DNA of 64,000 bases from Gemmatimonadales bacterium. Its GTDB lineage: Bacteria > Gemmatimonadota > Gemmatimonadetes > Gemmatimonadales > GWC2-71-9. The notes under the pieces were generated by a model. The model saw only the letters and a program-made list of their open reading frames with translations. It searched no databases and was not told where the DNA came from. Position numbers and translations under genes: made by a program. Where the stretch lies: assembly GCA_019637315.1 (NCBI GenBank), contig JAHBVU010000020.1, positions 1 to 64,000 of the forward strand, in the 5' to 3' direction. Shown here in pieces: positions 36,514-45,695 of the stretch; position 1 is the first letter of the stretch, and each line of letters starts with the position of its first letter.

Positions 36514-36846
36514 ATGAGTCCGACCTCGGTCCTTCGCGTGATCAAGGCCGTCCATACGCTGGTCTGGGCTGTGTTTGCCTCCTCGATCCTGGCGATTCCG
36601 GTGGCTGCGTTCTCTGGTCGCTTGCGCCTTGCGTGGCTGCTGGTCGGGTTCGTGGCAGTCGAGGTGCTCGTGCTTGCTGCCAATCGCTTGCGGTGCCCGC
36701 TGACAGACCTGGCGGCCCGGTATACAGCCGAGCGGCAGGATAACTTCGACATCTATTTGCCGTTGTGGCTGGCACGTCATAACAAGGCCGTCTTCGGCAC
36801 GCTGTACCTTGCTGGGACGATCTATACGGCTGTTCGGTCAATCTGA
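36514..36846 (+). CDS. Small membrane protein
   Basis: 110 residues with three hydrophobic segments (TLVWAVFASSILAIPVAAF, AWLLVGFVAVEVLVLAANRL and the C-terminal VFGTLYLAGTIYTAV). Between them CPLTDLAARYTAERQDNFDIYLPLWLARHNK is a conserved-looking loop similar to DUF2784-type proteins. No function is known. It starts 72 bases after the hydrolase, same strand. Confidence 0.65.
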   Translation: MSPTSVLRVIKAVHTLVWAVFASSILAIPVAAFSGRLRLAWLLVGFVAVEVLVLAANRLRCPLTDLAARYTAERQDNFDIYLPLWLARHNKAVFGTLYLAGTIYTAVRSI

Positions 36847-36882
36847 ACTGAACCTCGATTGACTGGCCAACAGGGGGCGTCA

Positions 36883-37494
36883 ATGCAGCGAGTCGGCTGG
36901 GTTGTCATGGTTGTGCTCTCGAGTCTCGTGGCGGCGTATGTTGGGATCCTGCTCCTGATGCCTCAGCTGGGCCCTCCCTTCCTGAACGAGATGCGCTCGA
37001 GCCGACCGCTTGCCATGTATGCACACTTCGCCGGCGGGATGTGGGCGCTGGCAGTCGGCCCCTGGCAGTTCCATCAGCGGCTTCGTGATCGCGCGCTGTC
37101 GTGGCACCGATGGCTGGGGCGCTCCTATGTTCTGGCGGTTGGGCTGGGCGGGCTTGGCGCACTGTCGCTTGCTCCATTCGCACAGACCGGGGTCGTGGCG
37201 AGTATCGGCTTCGGTGCGCTCGGCGTGCTGTGGCTGTGGTTCACTGCGGCGGCGTTACGTCAGATCCGGCGTGGAAATCGTGAAGCGCATCGGCAGTGGA
37301 TGGTTCGGAGCTTTGCGCTGACCCTGGCAGCGGTGACCTTGCGCGTCTACCTGCCGTTCAGCTTCGCGGCACAGGTCCCGTTCGAGGCCGCCTATCCCAC
37401 GATTGCCTGGCTCTGCTGGGTGCCAAACCTGATCGTGGCTGAGTGGTACCTCAAACGACGTCGCGGGCTCCCGTCGGCCCAAACGAGCACCTGA
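36883..37494 (+). CDS. DUF2306-family membrane protein
   Basis: 203 residues with five or six helices. The conserved HFAGGMWALAVGPWQFHQRLR and SWHRWLGRSYV segments fit DUF2306, a family of small bacterial membrane proteins that may bind haem through these His residues (not demonstrated). The ATG at 36883 was preferred to the one at 36859 because CAGGGGG precedes it and the first helix begins there. The 231 bases downstream hold no gene; a small hairpin (TCGGT/ACCGA) is all I see. Confidence 0.75.
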   Translation: MQRVGWVVMVVLSSLVAAYVGILLLMPQLGPPFLNEMRSSRPLAMYAHFAGGMWALAVGPWQFHQRLRDRALSWHRWLGRSYVLAVGLGGLGALSLAPFAQTGVVASIGFGALGVLWLWFTAAALRQIRRGNREAHRQWMVRSFALTLAAVTLRVYLPFSFAAQVPFEAAYPTIAWLCWVPNLIVAEWYLKRRRGLPSAQTST

Positions 37495-37725
37495 CGGGTG
37501 CACAGGCGAATGGCCTCATCGGTGCAGGGGAGGGCCGTCACTTGCGGTGGAGCTTGCGCAGCTAACCCGGACGGCGTTGGGCAGCGACAGCGGATTTGGG
37601 GTTTGAGGCAGGCACTCGCTTAGCCATATTGGCAAGGCCTCGCCCCTTTGGGTCGGTTCGGACCGATGGCGGTTGGCGGGGTTTGAAGCGGCTCGACACG
37701 ATGCCACCAGCTGAGGATATGTCAG

Positions 37726-38700
37726 ATGCCAAACCGCACCCGGGGCAGTGGTGCCACTGAAGAAGGCACGTCTCGCCTCCCACGACTTGGTTCCCTGCTC
37801 GTTCCCTTAGATCTCACTCCAGTATCGGATCGCGTGGTTGGGCGACTTGCCCGGCTCCCGCTTGCCCCCGGTGCTCGCATTACCCTGTTGCATGTCGTTC
37901 CCGACAGCCTGCCGGCAGGCGCCCAGAGGCGTGCCGAACGCGACGCCAAGCGCGTGTTGGCCGATACGCGGGCGAGCCTGGTGAAGGGCCTATCCAAAGG
38001 TATTGCCGTGCAGACGGTCGTCCGCTTCGGCGCCGCTGCGCGCGAAATCAGCGCCAATGCTGCAGCAACCGATGCCGATCTCGTGGTCATGGGCCGCGGT
38101 GGCGAGCGCGGTCTGCGCGACCACTTCCTTGGATCAACCGCCGAACGTGTCATCCGACAGGTGCAGCGCCCGGTACTCGCGGTACGCCTGCTTCCGCGTA
38201 AGGCCTATCAGAGGCCCGCCCTTGCCCTGGAGCTCGATCAGGCGCCTGAGGCGGTTCTTGCCCTGGCGCTTCGTCTGCTCGCTCCCCCTCGACCGAGCAT
38301 CTCGGTTATTCATGCTGCCGAACGGCCCTATCGAGGGCTCGTTTATCCGAGCCTGTCTCAGTTGGATGCGGAGGAGGATCGTGAGCACTACCGACAAAGG
38401 GCGATCGATGCACTGAGGCGACGCCTCAACAACGCATTGACACAGGTGAAGGCTCCGATGACGGAGGTGCCGGCATGGCGATTCCACGTCCGGGTCGGTG
38501 ACCCGAGGAACGTCGTTTCGAGTGTCGTGCGGAAGGAGCATGTTGACCTTCTGGCGCTCGCAACACGCGGCTACCGAGGCCTCGCGCACGCCTTCCTTGG
38601 CACTGTCGCCGGCGACCTGTTACGACAAGTGACCTGCGACGTGCTGATGGTGCCGCCGCCCCAACGGGCCCGAGTTGGCTCGCGAGATTCCGGGGAATGA
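37726..38700 (+). CDS. Tandem universal stress protein
   Basis: 324 residues made of two Usp domains. Each has the nucleotide-loop motif GxxGx9G(S/T): GRGGERGLRDHFLGSTAE in the first and ATRGYRGLAHAFLGTVAG in the second, each after a DLVVMG- or DLLALA-type strand. Tandem Usp proteins bind ATP and respond to stress or stasis. It converges with the amidase gene 15 bases away, leaving little room for a separate terminator. Confidence 0.88.
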   Translation: MPNRTRGSGATEEGTSRLPRLGSLLVPLDLTPVSDRVVGRLARLPLAPGARITLLHVVPDSLPAGAQRRAERDAKRVLADTRASLVKGLSKGIAVQTVVRFGAAAREISANAAATDADLVVMGRGGERGLRDHFLGSTAERVIRQVQRPVLAVRLLPRKAYQRPALALELDQAPEAVLALALRLLAPPRPSISVIHAAERPYRGLVYPSLSQLDAEEDREHYRQRAIDALRRRLNNALTQVKAPMTEVPAWRFHVRVGDPRNVVSSVVRKEHVDLLALATRGYRGLAHAFLGTVAGDLLRQVTCDVLMVPPPQRARVGSRDSGE

Positions 38701-38715
38701 GCCCGGCCCGAGCAG

Positions 38716-40149
38716 TCAGAAGTTGGCAACGTGGATCCGAGGCCGCCGCTGCCGCCATGGCATCGCCTCTTCCAGGGCCGCCGCGACTCGAAGCAGCAGA
38801 TCCTCGCGACCATATCGGGCCACCAGTTGAATCCCGAGCGGGAGCCCCTCAGAGGACTCTGCCAGCGGCAGACTGATGGCCGGCTGCCCCGTGAGGTTGA
38901 AGAGCGCCGTGAATGGCACCTTGGTAAACACCCGCTCGAGCCAGGCCGGACCATCGAGCGTGCGATCATCCGCATTCATCCAACCGAGCGGCCACGCCGG
39001 CTCCGCATTCGTTGGCGTGACGAGCAGGTCGACAGCCTCGAACCAGGCGCCGACAGTCCGGTTGACCGCATTGCGGTTGGCATCCGCCTGCATCACATCG
39101 CTTGCTGTCAGCCGCTGCGCATGGTGGTAGAGGGCCAGCGTGGTTGCCTCGACGGTGTCGAGGTTCAGGGGCCGGCCGAGTGCTGCGCTGAGCTGGCCCA
39201 GGCCGTGACCGGCAAAGGCCGCGAAGTAGGTGGTCACCGCATGAGTGAGGGCCTCCCGCGGCACCGGCGGGTCCTCTGCTCGCACACTGTGCCCCATCTC
39301 AGTCAGCAGCTTCGCAACCGCTTCAACGGCAGCAATCAGCTCGGCATGAACCGGAAAGCCATTCGGAGGTGCTACCGACCAGGCGACTCGCAGCCGTTCA
39401 ACCGGCGAACCTATCTCATCACGGTACGGCCGCGCCGGCGGCGCCAGCCAGAAGAGTTCGCCGGGAGCCGATCCGTGTACCGCATCCAGTAGCGCAGCGG
39501 AGTCGCGAACCGTGCGACTCACGGCGAACTCGATCCCCATACCGCCAATCGGACAGTCGCCATCCGGACCGATGGCCACGCGACCGCGAGTCGGCTTGAG
39601 ACCAACCAGGCCACAGCTGGCGGCCGGGACCCGTATCGAACCGCCGCCGTCATTGGCGTGCGCAAACGGAACGGCCCCGGCCGCCACCAGGGCAGCCGAC
39701 CCGCCACTCGATCCGCCGGGGCTCCGCGAGAGGTCCCAGGGATTCCGAGTTGCGCCGTTGGCGATCGGTTCCGTGGTTGCATTGCAGCCCATCTCGGGCG
39801 TGTTGGTGCGCCCAAGAATGGCGAGCCCCGCACCACGGAATCGGCTCATCAGTACCGAATCATGCGGAAAGGCCAAGCCCCTGGCGAGTCGGGAACCCAT
39901 CTCATGCGTGACGCCCCCCGCATGGGCAACGAGATCTTTGACCAGGAACGGCACGCCCGCGAACGGCCCGTCCCCTGCTGCGTCGAGCGGTCGATCGAAC
40001 AGGTTGCCGACGACGGCATTGATGGCGGGATTGACGGCCGCAATCGCACTGCGCGCGGCCGCCTCCACCTCCTGACGAGAAACCTGCCCCGAATGGATCA
40101 GATCCGCGAGCGAACTCGCGTCCTCCGCACTGTACTCGCGCTGATGCAT
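38716..40149 (-). CDS. Amidase-signature family hydrolase
   Basis: A 477-residue amidase with the Ser-cisSer-Lys triad: Lys in GVPFLVKDLVAHAG, the glycine/serine-rich SPGGSSGGSAALVAAGAVPFAHANDGGGSIRVPA carrying the cis-Ser and nucleophilic Ser, then LVGLKPTRGRV. Length and layout fit single-domain amidases rather than GatA, which is usually followed by GatB; no gatB or gatC is nearby. Substrate unknown. It starts at ATG 40149. Confidence 0.9.
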   Translation of the reverse strand: MHQREYSAEDASSLADLIHSGQVSRQEVEAAARSAIAAVNPAINAVVGNLFDRPLDAAGDGPFAGVPFLVKDLVAHAGGVTHEMGSRLARGLAFPHDSVLMSRFRGAGLAILGRTNTPEMGCNATTEPIANGATRNPWDLSRSPGGSSGGSAALVAAGAVPFAHANDGGGSIRVPAASCGLVGLKPTRGRVAIGPDGDCPIGGMGIEFAVSRTVRDSAALLDAVHGSAPGELFWLAPPARPYRDEIGSPVERLRVAWSVAPPNGFPVHAELIAAVEAVAKLLTEMGHSVRAEDPPVPREALTHAVTTYFAAFAGHGLGQLSAALGRPLNLDTVEATTLALYHHAQRLTASDVMQADANRNAVNRTVGAWFEAVDLLVTPTNAEPAWPLGWMNADDRTLDGPAWLERVFTKVPFTALFNLTGQPAISLPLAESSEGLPLGIQLVARYGREDLLLRVAAALEEAMPWRQRRPRIHVANF

Positions 40150-40333
40150 GGTTCGACCTCGAGCCCGTCAGGTGTGGGCCTGTAAATGGGAGCCTGATGA
40201 TACTACCTGTGGTGTCAACTACCCCCTGGCTGGCGTCGGGAATGTTGCTGCCCGGGTATTGGGAGTATTGTTGAGGTGCGTCCCTGACCCTGATGGTCGG
40301 GATCACGATCACTCGAGCACCAGACCGCTCAGT

Positions 40334-40693
40334 ATGGCCACGATAGCCAGTGCAGTCGTTGTTCTCGTCGCCGCCCTGCATGCCTACTTCCTGGTGCTGG
40401 AGATGTTCCTCTGGGACAAGCCGGTTGGGCTGCGAGTGTTCCGGCAGAGCCGGGAGCGCGCGCTTGCGACCAAGGTGCTCGCCGCCAACCAGGGGCTCTA
40501 CAACGGCTTTCTCGCGGCCGGCCTGCTGTGGGGTGTTGCGCGGGGAACGGACGGTGTTGACGTCACTGTATTCTTCCTCTCCTGCGTAATCATCGCAGGC
40601 GTGTTCGGAGCACTGACGGTGAGTCGCCGGATCTTCGTCGTGCAGGCGCTGCCCGCGCTGCTCGGTCTGGTCCTGATCCTGACCGGCCGATAA
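40334..40693 (+). CDS. DUF1304 membrane protein
   Basis: 119 residues with four helices and the family pattern LVAALHAYFLVLEMFLWDKP near the N-terminus, ANQGLYNGFLAAGLLWG in the middle and VVQALPALLGLVLIL at the end. DUF1304 proteins are conserved small integral membrane proteins of unknown function. The ATG at 40334 sits exactly at the first helix. The next gene follows by 15 bases. Confidence 0.85.
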   Translation: MATIASAVVVLVAALHAYFLVLEMFLWDKPVGLRVFRQSRERALATKVLAANQGLYNGFLAAGLLWGVARGTDGVDVTVFFLSCVIIAGVFGALTVSRRIFVVQALPALLGLVLILTGR

Positions 40694-40708
40694 CGAGCGA
40701 ATTCATCG

Positions 40709-41209
40709 ATGGAGACGGCAGTGAGAACAGCTGCGCACAACCGCTGGTGGCGAATCGGGGAGGTCGTACTCGGCGTGCCCCTGCTCGCCGCGATGCTGCT
40801 GCAATGGCTGGTGCCTGTGGCGCTGCCGACCGGGGGGCATCGCGGTGTCACGATCGCCGCCGGTGTCGTCCTGTCGATCATGGGATTGCAGGTCATTCGC
40901 GCGGCCCGCCGCGAGCTGGCGCGGTACCGTCAGCCGACCGATCCGGGGCATCCGACGGAACGCCTGGTGACCACGGGGATCTTTGCGTACTCGCGGAATC
41001 CGCTCTACGTCGGCGCGGTGCTCTTCCTGATCGGCCTGGCACTGGCTGCAGGCTTGACCTGGATGCTCGTGCTGCTGCCGCTCACCGTAGCGGCCTGCTA
41101 CTTCATTCTGATTGCGCCCGAGGAACGGTATCTCACGGCGACCTTCGGGGTCGAGTACGCCGGGTACGTCCGCACCGTCTGCCGTTGGATGGGCCGACCC
41201 GCCAGCTGA
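40709..41209 (+). CDS. Isoprenylcysteine-methyltransferase-like membrane protein
   Basis: 166 residues with four helices. The C-terminal half carries the ICMT/PEMT-type SAM-binding signature: TTGIFAYSRNPLYVG and APEERYLTATFGVEYAGYVRTVCRW. Bacterial homologues methylate unknown lipids or small molecules. It is closely spaced between the DUF1304 gene and the epoxide-hydrolase-like gene, and the three probably form an operon. Confidence 0.85.
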   Translation: METAVRTAAHNRWWRIGEVVLGVPLLAAMLLQWLVPVALPTGGHRGVTIAAGVVLSIMGLQVIRAARRELARYRQPTDPGHPTERLVTTGIFAYSRNPLYVGAVLFLIGLALAAGLTWMLVLLPLTVAACYFILIAPEERYLTATFGVEYAGYVRTVCRWMGRPAS

Positions 41210-41242
41210 GCCGTCCCTGTCCTCTCCGCAGCCAGAGCCGGT

Positions 41243-42091
41243 ATGGATCTCGACGCAGTAACCACGATGGTGGACCTGGCCGGCGAACGCTTTCCCGTGG
41301 TCGATACCGGCAGCGGCCGTCCGGTCCTGCTGCTGCACGGGTTTCCCGACTCTCGTCACCTCTGGCGCTATCAGATACCGGCGCTCGTCGAGGCCGGCTA
41401 CCGCGCCATCGCCCCAGACTTGCGTGGCTTCGGAGAGGCGCCGAGGCCGGCGGAGGTCCGGGCGTATCGGCGACCGTTCCTGGTGGCAGACGTGCTCAAC
41501 CTGCTCGATCGCATGGAACTCGAGCGCGTCGCGCTCGTGGGGCATGACTGGGGTGCGTCGCTGAGCTGGAGCGTGGCCGGTTCGTATCCGGATCGGATCG
41601 AGCGGCTGGCGGTGCTGTCGGTTGGTGCGCCAACGAGCCCGGGATGGGAGACGATCCCGCAGCGGGAAAAGTCGTGGTACTTCGACTTCTTCTGCAAGGT
41701 CGGATACGCCGAGGCCATGCTCGTCCGGAACGACTGGAAGCTGTTCCGCGACTGGAGTCGAGGACAGGGCGACCAGGAACGCTACCTGCGCGATCTGGCG
41801 CGACCCGGCGCACTGACAGCCGGTCTCAACTGGTACCGCGCCGCGTTCATGCCTCCGTTGCCTGGTGAGGAACCGCTGCCCAGTTTGCCTGCCTGGGATC
41901 AGGTGCAGTGTCCGACGCTCGGCGTCTGGAGCGAGGGTGATCCGTTTCTGCTCGAGGCGCAGGTCGCCATGTCGGGCCCGATGGTCAACGCATCGTGGCG
42001 CTACGAGCGGGTGGCCGAGGCGGGGCACTGGCTGATGCTGGATCAGCCGGTGCGCCTCAATGCGTTGCTGCTCGATTTTCTGGGGAGTTGA
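41243..42091 (+). CDS. Epoxide-hydrolase-like alpha/beta hydrolase
   Basis: 282 residues. The nucleophile elbow is VGHDWGASLSW, with Asp instead of Ser, as in epoxide hydrolases and haloalkane dehalogenases. The oxyanion loop LLLHGFPDSRHLWRYQ and the His in VAEAGHWLMLDQP complete the set. The cap domain and HGFP motif favour an epoxide hydrolase. It converges on the DUF6065 gene with nine bases between. Confidence 0.88.
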   Translation: MDLDAVTTMVDLAGERFPVVDTGSGRPVLLLHGFPDSRHLWRYQIPALVEAGYRAIAPDLRGFGEAPRPAEVRAYRRPFLVADVLNLLDRMELERVALVGHDWGASLSWSVAGSYPDRIERLAVLSVGAPTSPGWETIPQREKSWYFDFFCKVGYAEAMLVRNDWKLFRDWSRGQGDQERYLRDLARPGALTAGLNWYRAAFMPPLPGEEPLPSLPAWDQVQCPTLGVWSEGDPFLLEAQVAMSGPMVNASWRYERVAEAGHWLMLDQPVRLNALLLDFLGS

Positions 42092-42100
42092 ACGGCGCAG

Positions 42101-42874
42101 TTACTTCTTGCGCTTGGCGTCGCCGCCGGGTGGGGCGAACTCCCGAACCGTCAGCGCGGAGCGATGATCGTACGGCGTCTTCGACCCGTCGGGCTCCTGG
42201 CCGCGGTGATACCGCTTCTGCCACTTCTCGGCCCGCGCCTCGCTGCCCTCGACTTTGAGATCGTCAATGAAGGTGGCGCGTGATTCGACCCACTCGTCGT
42301 ACTTCGCTTTGGTACGCGGGTCGGCCGCGAGGGTCGAAAGCTCCGGACGGGTTCCCTCGAGCATACCGATCGAGACCGGAACGATGAAGCAGAAGGGCTC
42401 GCCCTTCTCGAACCGGATCGTGACATCCGGCCGAGTGAAGCGCCAGTTCATCGTGAAGGGATAGGGCGCCCAGGAGGTCTCGATCACCCCGGCCAGCGCC
42501 GCGATACCATCCTTCGGATCGTTCGGCGGCCCCATGGCCATCAGGGAGATCCCGGCTTCGGTCCGGAACAGGTAGCCCGTGTGGAACGTCAGCACTCCGA
42601 CGCCGAAGTGGCTGATGACGGCGTCCGCCGGTCCTTCGAGGATCTTGACCGTCGCATCTTCCATCCGAGTGCCGCCATTCCAGGTGGCCTCGAAGGTAAC
42701 GGGCGACAAGAGTTCCCATCCGAACGAGTTCGCGATGGTGAGTGGCAGACAACGATAGGCAAACCGATGAGGCGAGTCGTCCATCCACTGGCGTCGAACC
42801 TCGCCCGGCCGGATGACCGGGGCTTCGTCCGTCAGTCGGTAGGCGATCAGTCGCTTGGTGCCGAGGTTCTTCAT
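42101..42874 (-). CDS. DUF6065-like protein
   Basis: 257 residues, soluble, starting MKNLGTKRLIAYRLTDEAP with RRQWMDDSPHRFAYRCLPLTIAN and SFGWELLSPVTFEATWNGG following. This N-terminal pattern fits DUF6065, whose members lie near oxidoreductase or natural-product genes but have no proven function. The C-terminal 50 residues are strongly charged (EARAEKWQKRYHRGQEPDG; KRKK). The start lies seven bases after the stop of the Tat-type epimerase gene, so the two are likely co-transcribed. Confidence 0.65.
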   Translation of the reverse strand: MKNLGTKRLIAYRLTDEAPVIRPGEVRRQWMDDSPHRFAYRCLPLTIANSFGWELLSPVTFEATWNGGTRMEDATVKILEGPADAVISHFGVGVLTFHTGYLFRTEAGISLMAMGPPNDPKDGIAALAGVIETSWAPYPFTMNWRFTRPDVTIRFEKGEPFCFIVPVSIGMLEGTRPELSTLAADPRTKAKYDEWVESRATFIDDLKVEGSEARAEKWQKRYHRGQEPDGSKTPYDHRSALTVREFAPPGGDAKRKK

Positions 42875-42881
42875 GGGTGGG

Positions 42882-44039
42882 TTACCCCTGTCGTGCGTGC
42901 CAGGCGGCGAGCAGCTCACGCTCCCGGGCGCGTGACATTCCCGCGGCGCGCTTGGCTCGCTCGGCGGCCGGACGTGCTTTATCCCACTCGAGCGTGTCGA
43001 GTGCCGTGACGGCAAGGGGGCGGAAGGTCAGCCCGGCGTCGACCGCTCGCTGGACGCTGACATAGGAAAGCGGGTCTCCGGGCGACCAAGCCGGGACTTC
43101 GCTCCAGATGGCCGCCTTCTGCTCCGCAAGGAAGGTCTCCGGCACCCAGGTCAGTGTCACGGGCGTTGCGGTCACGGCCCGGCAGGCGGCGAGCGATTCG
43201 ACCATGGAGAGGCGCGTGCCGGGGCCGGTGGCGTTGTAGTCGCCCAGCGTGCGATTCTCGACGAGGCGGACGATCCACTCGGTCAGGTCGCGCTGGTCGA
43301 TGATCTGTGAGGAATGGTTCGGATTCCCCGGACACAGCACTTCGCCGCCCTCGTCGATCCGGACCGGCCAGTAAGTGTAGCGATCGGTCGGATCGGTCGG
43401 GCCCACGATCAGGCCCGGTCGCACGACCGTGGTCCGACCGGGAAACGCGGCGTGCGTCAGGTTCTCGGCGATGGCCTTGGAGAGCCCGTAGGGCACCGCC
43501 TCACCGTCCTTCCAATTGGGCGGCGGTGCGAACCGCTCGGATGTCTCGTCGACCGCCGGCTTGGTCAGCACGGTGCCGGCGGTGGCGTAGCTCATCGTTG
43601 CCGTGCGATAGGCTGAAATCGACGAGACGAAGAGATAGTGGTCGGTCGAGTCCTTGAGCGCCTTGACGCTCCGCGCGACCCATCGGTAGTCACGAGCGTT
43701 GTTGTCGAGGACGGCGTCCCATTTGCGCTTACTGAGCACGCTGAGGTCGCCCTCGCGATCGGCAATCAGGTGTTCAACGCCAGCGACCTTGGCCTGGCTC
43801 CGTCCGCGGGTCAGGATCGTGACCTCGTGACCCCGCTCGACGGCATACCGAACCATGTGGGGTCCGATGAAGCCGGTGCCGCCCAGCATCAGGAGCTTCT
43901 TGGGCGCCCCGGTCCGGTCGGTCGACGGACGCTCGGGCCGTGCCGGTTCTGTCTGGGTCCGGCCTTCGGTCGAGCCTAACGCCAGGCCGGTGCCGATCAC
44001 GGTGGCGGTACGAAGAAAATCGCGTCGGGACGCGGGCAT
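42882..44039 (-). CDS. Tat-exported NAD-dependent epimerase-like protein
   Basis: 385 residues. The N-terminus MPASRRDFLRTATVIGTGLALGS is a classic twin-arginine signal (SRRDFL). The mature part is an extended SDR/epimerase: LLMLGGTGFIGPHMVRYA (NAD-binding), VSSISAYRT, and YGLSKAIAE with the catalytic Tyr and Lys. Tat export fits a protein folded with its nucleotide cofactor. The biological substrate, perhaps a sugar nucleotide or quinone-like compound, is unknown. GAGG lies before the ATG. Confidence 0.85.
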   Translation of the reverse strand: MPASRRDFLRTATVIGTGLALGSTEGRTQTEPARPERPSTDRTGAPKKLLMLGGTGFIGPHMVRYAVERGHEVTILTRGRSQAKVAGVEHLIADREGDLSVLSKRKWDAVLDNNARDYRWVARSVKALKDSTDHYLFVSSISAYRTATMSYATAGTVLTKPAVDETSERFAPPPNWKDGEAVPYGLSKAIAENLTHAAFPGRTTVVRPGLIVGPTDPTDRYTYWPVRIDEGGEVLCPGNPNHSSQIIDQRDLTEWIVRLVENRTLGDYNATGPGTRLSMVESLAACRAVTATPVTLTWVPETFLAEQKAAIWSEVPAWSPGDPLSYVSVQRAVDAGLTFRPLAVTALDTLEWDKARPAAERAKRAAGMSRARERELLAAWHARQG

Positions 44040-44308
44040 CAGGGATCCTCGAATAGGGGTGAAATCTGCCACCAAAGATATCCGTTTACCGGCAGGGTGC
44101 ACTGGGTCAGCGGCCGGCAACGCGGCAGCCGCACGCCCGATCGTGGATCGAACAGGAGACGTCGACGGGGGCGGCAGTAACATCCAGATGGTGATGTTCG
44201 TATATAGGCAGGGGCTCGTTCCATGCTCCGCTACTGCCGGTCGGTTCGGTGGTGCCAGGAACGCTGTCGTATTGCCGGTCATTCATTTCAACCATTCGTC
44301 GAGCCATC

Positions 44309-45250
44309 ATGATCATGTCGCCGCGTTCCGTTACCGCGCTGTTCCGAGGACTTCCGCTCCTCCTGGTCCTCGCAGCCTCCACCCTCAGCGCTCAGGCGCC
44401 GCCGCAGCCCAGAACTGATTTTCCGAAGGCACCCCCGCTGCCGGACCTCACCGGCAAGGTGGCCCTGATCACCGGTTCGACCGACGGACTCGGCCGCGAC
44501 GTGGCCCGCCGGCTGGCGCAGGCGGGAGCTCATGTACTGATCACCGGGAGAAGCGAGGAACGCGGCAAGGCTCTCGTCGATGAGATCAATAGGAGTGGTC
44601 GGGGCAGTGCCAAGTTCTATCAGGCCGATCTCGCCTCGCTCGATGCGACCCGTCGCCTCGCCGCGTCGGTCCGTCGCGACAACAAACGCCTCGACCTGCT
44701 GATCAACAACGCCGGGGTCGGGTTCATTTTTGACAGCACGAGGAAGTTCAGCGCTGAAGGGCACGAGATGCACTTCGCGGTGAACTACCTGGCCCACTAT
44801 CTCCTGACCAAGGAACTGCAGTCGCTGGTCGTGGCGAGTGCTCCGTCTCGCATCATCAACGTTTCGTCGGGGTCGCAGACGGCCATCGACTTCGATGATG
44901 TCATGATGGCAAAGGGGTACAACGGAGGGCGCGGCTATGCGCAGAGCAAGCTGGCGCAGATCATGATGACCATCGACATGGCACCCGAGCTCGAGCGGCA
45001 GGGTGTGCTGACCTATTCACTTCACCCGGCCACGACCATGGGAACCACGATGGCGCTTGCCCTCAAAGTGAACCCGCGATCGACCATCGCTGAGGGAGTC
45101 GAGTCAGTGGTCAACGCGGTGACCACGACCGAGCCATCGGGTACATACTTCAATCAGCTGAAGCCGGTCAAGGCGCATGCGCAGGCGTACGATGTCGAGG
45201 CGCGCGACAAGCTCCGCACTCTGGCTGAACGTCTGATCGCCCCCAAGTAG
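44309..45250 (+). CDS. Short-chain dehydrogenase with signal peptide
   Basis: 313 residues. Classical SDR of the retinol dehydrogenase/WWOX-like type: TGSTDGLGRDVARR (cofactor), NNAGVGF, active-site Ser in INVSSGSQT, and YAQSKL (YxxxK). Unexpectedly it opens with a hydrophobic signal-like stretch ending SAQ (LLLVLAASTLSAQAPP), so it may be exported or membrane-anchored outside the cytoplasm. A second ATG six bases on (44315) is equally possible. The 269-base upstream gap contains TATATA near 44200 but no full promoter I trust. Confidence 0.82.
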   Translation: MIMSPRSVTALFRGLPLLLVLAASTLSAQAPPQPRTDFPKAPPLPDLTGKVALITGSTDGLGRDVARRLAQAGAHVLITGRSEERGKALVDEINRSGRGSAKFYQADLASLDATRRLAASVRRDNKRLDLLINNAGVGFIFDSTRKFSAEGHEMHFAVNYLAHYLLTKELQSLVVASAPSRIINVSSGSQTAIDFDDVMMAKGYNGGRGYAQSKLAQIMMTIDMAPELERQGVLTYSLHPATTMGTTMALALKVNPRSTIAEGVESVVNAVTTTEPSGTYFNQLKPVKAHAQAYDVEARDKLRTLAERLIAPK

Positions 45251-45272
45251 CCGTCGATCGGACCAGGCGCGC

Positions 45273-45302
45273 TCAGGCGGGGGTGATCGAAGCCCCGCCT
45301 GA
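45273..45302. terminator. Hairpin between convergent SDR and AcnX genes
   Basis: TCAGGCGGGG (45273-45282) and CCCCGCCTGA (45293-45302) pair perfectly over 10 bp with a 10-base loop. It covers the last codons of the small AcnX subunit and can serve either strand. No long T run follows. Confidence 0.55.
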
Positions 45303-45695
45303 GGCGGCCTGAAGCCGAATCCTCCCCCTTACAGTCGCGACCGCACGATAGGCGTCGCTCGGCAGGACCACGACTGGGACCGTTTTCTGATAAAGCGCTT
45401 CCGCAACCAGCGCGCCGAGTGCAATGATGGGGTCGGTCGTACCGAGAAGGATGGCGGACGGGCCGGTTCCGGCCCGGATCAGCTCAGCCAGCACACTCGA
45501 ACTCGAACTCGAGCCGCGACCGGCCGGCAAGAGGAGAATGCTACCAGCAACGGGCTGCCCGTGCTGCGGGTGGTGCGTGTCGGTGATGATGCCGGTCGCT
45601 TCGTGCACACCACCCCAGAACGAGAGCGGCTCGTCCAGTACCAGCAGGGGGCCGGCTGCCTCCCCAGCGATCAGCACTTCGGCGTCGCTGATCAT
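45273..45695 (-). CDS. Aconitase X small (swivel) subunit
   Basis: 140 residues of the DUF126/aconitase X swivelling domain: LVLDEPLSFWGGVHEATGIITDTHHPQHG and LLLPAGRGSSSSSSVLAELIR, ending with TVPVVVLP. The Ser-rich loop is characteristic and helps bind substrate. It works with the large subunit, whose stop overlaps its start (ATGA at 45692-45695). In bacteria the two-subunit form is associated with cis-3-hydroxy-L-proline dehydration. Confidence 0.9.
   Translation of the reverse strand: MISDAEVLIAGEAAGPLLVLDEPLSFWGGVHEATGIITDTHHPQHGQPVAGSILLLPAGRGSSSSSSVLAELIRAGTGPSAILLGTTDPIIALGALVAEALYQKTVPVVVLPSDAYRAVATVRGRIRLQAASGGASITPA

Noticed and set aside
37565-37600. GTTGGGC near a CTAAC, a possible further attC or attI
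   Set aside because: The two halves do not fold into the attC shape and share no blocks with the four sites found.
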